Positions 60,812 through 64,000 of a DNA stretch of 64,000 nt are shown here, piece by piece. The translations under genes were made by a program, and so were the position numbers. The DNA comes from Erythrobacter colymbi. GTDB lineage: Bacteria; Pseudomonadota; Alphaproteobacteria; Sphingomonadales; Sphingomonadaceae. The stretch spans positions 62,001-126,000 of the forward strand of contig NZ_MUYK01000002.1 of NCBI RefSeq assembly GCF_002155685.1. The letters run 5' to 3'. Within the stretch, counting starts at the first letter, position 1; each line of letters starts with the position of its first letter. The notes under the pieces are model-generated. The model worked only from the letters and a program-made list of their open reading frames with translations, was not told where the DNA came from and made no database searches.

Positions 60812-62980
60812 ATGTCCCTGAAGGGTCTCTTGTCTTCCCGTAACACCCGCAGCGCGCCGTTCGCTGCCGGGTCGGCCATGTCGGATGGCGAGCGCCTCGC
60901 CATGCTCGACGAGCTCGAACAGTCGGGCCTCGGCTGGTTCTGGGCGAGCGATGCCTCGGGCCATCTCACCTATCTGTCTGCCGCCATCGCCGCGCGGCTT
61001 GATGTACCGCTCGGCGAGCTCATCGGCCAGCCTCTGCCGACGATCTTCGCCGCCGCCGACCGCGAGGAGCGCGGCAAGTCGCTCGCGCTGATGCTCGGCG
61101 CGCACAAGGCCTTTGCCGGCATGGCCGTGCGCGCGGCGCGGCGGCCCGAGGGGACGGTGCTGCGTCTGTCCGGCCAGCCCGTCACCGATGCCGCGGGCCA
61201 CTTCATCGGCTTCCGCGGCACCGGCGCCGACATCACCGAGGAATACCACCGCGAGGAGGAGACCGCGCGGCTCGCCCGCTACGATTCGCTCACCGGCCTG
61301 TCCAACCGCCACCGCATGGCGCACAACATCGAAGCGACGCTGACCGCCTTCCGCACCGCGCGGCGCAACTGCGCGGTGATGATGATCGACCTCGACCGCT
61401 TCAAGCATGTCAACGACACGCTCGGGCACGCGGCGGGGGACGAGCTGCTCAAGCAGGTCGCGGCCCGCCTTACCCGCGCGATCGACCGCGAATGCGAGAT
61501 CGGCCGTCTGGGCGGCGACGAATTTCAGGTGATGCTCCCCGATGTCGACGACCGCGGGGTGCTCGGCGATCTGGCGATGAAGATCATCACCATGCTGCGC
61601 CAGCCCTACAGTCTCGAGGAGGGGCGCTGCGTGATCGGGGCTTCGGTCGGCATCGCCATCGCGCCGCACGACGGGGTGACCCGCGACGAGATCGTGCGCG
61701 CGGCCGACCTTGCGCTCTATGCCTCCAAGAACGGCGGGCGCGGGCAGTACCGCTTCTTCTCGGGCGAGCTCGAGAACGAAACGATCTTCCGCCGCCGGCT
61801 CGAACAGGATCTGGGCACGGCCCTGCGCGAGGAGCAGCTGTTCCTGCGCTTCGAACCGATCGTCGAGGCCGCGGCGGGCACCGTCTCCTCGCTCGAGGCG
61901 CACGTGTGCTGGAACCACGCCGACCGCGGGATCATCGACGAGGAGGAATTCGCGCAGATCATCGAAGGCTCTGCGCTGCTCGCCGATGTCGGTCGCTGGG
62001 CCATCGCCGCTGCCTGCGCGCGGGCGTGCGACTGGCCCGATACCGTGCGCATCGCGGTCAACGTGCCGGTACCGCTGTTCCTCGCCGACGACTTCGTCAC
62101 GCTTGTCGCCGATGCGGTGGATGCCGCAGGGATCGCGCCCTCGCGGCTCGAACTCGAGATCAGCGAGGCAGTGTTCTTCGGCGACGCCTCGGTGGTCGAC
62201 CGCGCGCTGGCCGGACTGTTCAAGCTCGGGGTGCGGCTGACGCTCGACGAATTCGGCAGCGGCTATTCCTCGCTCGCCTACCTGCGCCGCGCGCCCTTCG
62301 ATGCGATCAAGATCGACCAGAAGCTGGTCGCCGAGGCCGAACGCCACGACAGCCGCGAACTGGGCCTCGTGCGCGCGATCGTCGCGCTGGCGGGCGCGCT
62401 CCAGATGGACACGATGGCCGGCGGCATCGAAAGCGCCGGCCTGCTCGCCGCGCTCACCGAATGCGGCGTGCGCTATCTCGAAGGCCCGATCTTCAGCGAG
62501 CCGGTCGATGCGGCGATGGTCGCGTCGGAGATGGCGGACGGCGCCTGGAAGATCGACCCCGGCGCCGAACGCACCCGCCGCGCCCGGAGGCGCACGGTGT
62601 TCCGCAAGATCCAGGTGATCCACGATGATTACGCCTACGAGGTCACCCTGCGCAATCTGTCGCGCACGGGCGCGCTGATCCAGGGCCTGGCCGATGTGCC
62701 CAAGGGCACGCAGTTCGTGGTCGACCTCGGCGGCGGACAGCTGGCCGTGGCGACCGTGATCCGCTCCAACGGCGACGTGCAGGGGCTGGAGTTCGAGCAG
62801 TCGCTGATCGAGGACGGATCGGGCGGCCTGTGTACCCGCAACCGCGTCTCGCCCTATGCGCTGGCGGCAGCAGGGACACCGCTCGCACCGCTGGCTCCGG
62901 GCAAGTTCCTCGGGATCGATCAGGGCACCGCCGTTCCCAAGTTCGGCTATGCCGGCGCAGCACGTGCGGAGACGGTTTGA
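60812..62980 (+). CDS. PAS-GGDEF-(degenerate EAL)-PilZ cyclic-di-GMP protein
   Basis: This is a 722-residue soluble paralogue of the preceding protein, lacking the membrane part. A PAS domain (about 25-145) leads to GGDEF (RLGGDEFQV intact) and an EAL domain with altered key residues: EAHVCW in place of EALMRW, LDEFGSG in place of LDDFGTG, and AGGIES in place of AEGVET. A PilZ-like domain follows (about 590-680). It is probably a cyclase or c-di-GMP receptor with an inactive phosphodiesterase. It lies 124 bp after its paralogue, a tandem duplication. Confidence 0.92.
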   Translation: MSLKGLLSSRNTRSAPFAAGSAMSDGERLAMLDELEQSGLGWFWASDASGHLTYLSAAIAARLDVPLGELIGQPLPTIFAAADREERGKSLALMLGAHKAFAGMAVRAARRPEGTVLRLSGQPVTDAAGHFIGFRGTGADITEEYHREEETARLARYDSLTGLSNRHRMAHNIEATLTAFRTARRNCAVMMIDLDRFKHVNDTLGHAAGDELLKQVAARLTRAIDRECEIGRLGGDEFQVMLPDVDDRGVLGDLAMKIITMLRQPYSLEEGRCVIGASVGIAIAPHDGVTRDEIVRAADLALYASKNGGRGQYRFFSGELENETIFRRRLEQDLGTALREEQLFLRFEPIVEAAAGTVSSLEAHVCWNHADRGIIDEEEFAQIIEGSALLADVGRWAIAAACARACDWPDTVRIAVNVPVPLFLADDFVTLVADAVDAAGIAPSRLELEISEAVFFGDASVVDRALAGLFKLGVRLTLDEFGSGYSSLAYLRRAPFDAIKIDQKLVAEAERHDSRELGLVRAIVALAGALQMDTMAGGIESAGLLAALTECGVRYLEGPIFSEPVDAAMVASEMADGAWKIDPGAERTRRARRRTVFRKIQVIHDDYAYEVTLRNLSRTGALIQGLADVPKGTQFVVDLGGGQLAVATVIRSNGDVQGLEFEQSLIEDGSGGLCTRNRVSPYALAAAGTPLAPLAPGKFLGIDQGTAVPKFGYAGAARAETV

Positions 62981-63046
62981 TCCCCCCAAGGCAGTTGCGT
63001 TTTTGGCGAATGACAATGCGGCGACCGGGCGCTACATCGCGCGGCG

Positions 63047-64000
63047 ATGACTGACCTCTCCCATATCCGCAACTTCTCGATCATTGCCCATATCGACCAC
63101 GGCAAATCGACCCTCGCCGACCGGCTGATCCAGTTCACCGGAGGTCTCACCGCGCGCGAGATGTCCGAGCAAGTCCTTGATAACATGGACATCGAGAAGG
63201 AGCGCGGCATCACCATCAAGGCGCAGACCGTGCGCCTTACCTATACCGCAAAGAACGGCGAGACCTATCAGCTCAACCTGATGGACACCCCCGGCCACGT
63301 CGACTTCGCCTACGAGGTCTCCCGCAGCCTTGCCGCCTGCGAGGGCGCGCTGCTCGTCGTCGACGCCGCGCAGGGCGTGGAAGCCCAGACCCTCGCCAAC
63401 GTCTACCAGTCGATCGAGCACGATCACGAGATCGTCCCCGTCATCAACAAGATCGACCTCCCCGCCGCCGAGCCCGACAAGGTCAAGGCCGAGATCGAGG
63501 ACATCATCGGCCTCGACGCCTCGGACGCCGTCCTCGCGTCGGCCAAGTCGGGCATCGGGATCGAGGAAGTGCTCGAGGCTGTCGTCGCCAAGATCCCGCC
63601 GCCCAAGGGCACCATCGAGGCGCCGCTCAAGGCCAGCCTCGTGGACTCGTGGTACGACCCCTATCTCGGCGTCGTGATCCTCGTGCGCGTGATCGACGGG
63701 AAGCTGACGAAGGGCCTCAACATCCGCTTCATGCAGGGCGGCACCCAGCACCTCGTCGACCGGGTCGGCTGCTTCACCCCCAAGCGCACCGACCTTTCCG
63801 AGCTCGGCCCGGGCGAGATCGGCTTCATCACCGCGCAGATCAAGGAAGTCGAACAGGCCCGCGTCGGCGACACCATCACCACGGTGAAGGGCGGGGCGAC
63901 CGAGGCGCTGCCGGGCTACAAGGAAGTCCAGCCGGTGGTCTTCTGCGGCCTCTTCCCGGTCGACGCCGCCGACTTCGAGAAGCTGCGCGAAAGCATCGCC
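63047..64000 (+). CDS. lepA: Elongation factor 4 (LepA), 3' end outside window
   Basis: This is a translational GTPase that back-translocates or remodels stalled ribosomes. The start is [28 protein letters not shown]1 is [10 protein letters not shown]2 [13 protein letters not shown]3 DTPGHVDF, G4 NKIDLP and G5 SAKSGIG. Domain II follows ([19 protein letters not shown]). 318 codons are present of an expected 600 or so. The ATG at 63047 is the family start. Confidence 0.96.
   Translation, partial: MTDLSHIRNFSIIAHIDHGKSTLADRLIQFTGGLTAREMSEQVLDNMDIEKERGITIKAQTVRLTYTAKNGETYQLNLMDTPGHVDFAYEVSRSLAACEGALLVVDAAQGVEAQTLANVYQSIEHDHEIVPVINKIDLPAAEPDKVKAEIEDIIGLDASDAVLASAKSGIGIEEVLEAVVAKIPPPKGTIEAPLKASLVDSWYDPYLGVVILVRVIDGKLTKGLNIRFMQGGTQHLVDRVGCFTPKRTDLSELGPGEIGFITAQIKEVEQARVGDTITTVKGGATEALPGYKEVQPVVFCGLFPVDAADFEKLRESIA

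Overview
The window is high-GC, densely coded chromosomal DNA from an alphaproteobacterium. It is most likely from the order Sphingomonadales, and I would guess an Erythrobacteraceae relative. The grounds are a split F-type ATPase (atpI-atpB-atpE-b'-b without the F1 genes), the aroA-cmk-rpsA chain beside a FYDLN-type acidic protein, the ffh-rpsP-rimM-trmD-rplS ribosome/SRP block, an M2 dipeptidyl-carboxypeptidase and an S9 peptidase, HWE-kinase signalling, and the style of the dispersed hairpin repeats. The genus is inference. I see no phage, insertion sequence, plasmid backbone or CRISPR array. Almost all of the window is housekeeping chromosome.

Layout. 1-6.0 kb: purB (3' end cut off by the window edge), radC, and a ydbH-ynbE-ydbL intermembrane lipid-transport operon. 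6.0-6.4 kb: a gene-free stretch of hairpin repeats. 6.4-9.1 kb: the Fo half of ATP synthase, with a parS-like site between atpI and atpB. 9.1-11.2 kb: quinone oxidoreductase, DOPA-dioxygenase-like protein and gloB. 11.3-16.7 kb (minus strand): aroA, two small membrane proteins, a proline-iminopeptidase-like hydrolase and cmk, chained by 4-bp overlaps, then rpsA after a 215-bp gap. 16.8-17.5 kb: acidic FYDLN protein, a repeat and tRNA-Ala(GGC). 17.6-24.4 kb: ffh, rpsP, rimM, an uncharacterised membrane-protein pair, a nitrilase, two small membrane proteins, trmD and rplS. 24.6-29.9 kb: S9 peptidase, asd, a DUF2238 protein, a lipoprotein and a DsbA-like isomerase. 29.9-33.1 kb: a MarR-regulated EmrAB-type efflux operon with a clear operator. 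33.1-37.3 kb: hydrolase, M2 peptidase, a retropepsin-like protein and a RimK-like ligase. 37.3-37.4 kb: a second parS-like site with an 11-bp-phased repeat. 37.4-43.5 kb: SDR, AMP nucleosidase, rpsF-rpsR-rplI, a DUF808 protein and a GST. 43.7-49.7 kb: HWE kinase plus response regulator, acyl-CoA synthetase, and a Mur-ligase/LD-carboxypeptidase divergent pair suited to murein recycling. 49.7-55 kb: fabD, fabG, dnaN and a DUF2855 protein. 55-57.8 kb: phaC and phaZ of the Pseudomonas class II type. 58-63 kb: two tandem GGDEF-EAL-PilZ proteins. 63 kb to the end: lepA (5' half).

The most interesting signals are non-coding. Two parS-like 16-mers each differ from the ParB consensus at one base, lie about 30.5 kb apart, and each sits beside an array of GGGGTCT/AGACCCC units spaced exactly 11 bp apart. 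trmD carries a 141-bp palindromic repeat element inserted in frame. A 23-bp copy of the trmD 5' end supplies the start of a small membrane-protein gene directly upstream. Several double-hairpin (REPIN-like) repeats occur in intergenic DNA. The rimM-distal pair (a WHLHL-motif protein and a membrane protein with a Gly/Cys-rich tail) is the best protein-coding candidate for an undescribed system.

All calls come from reading sequence and recalled family features. No database search was run.
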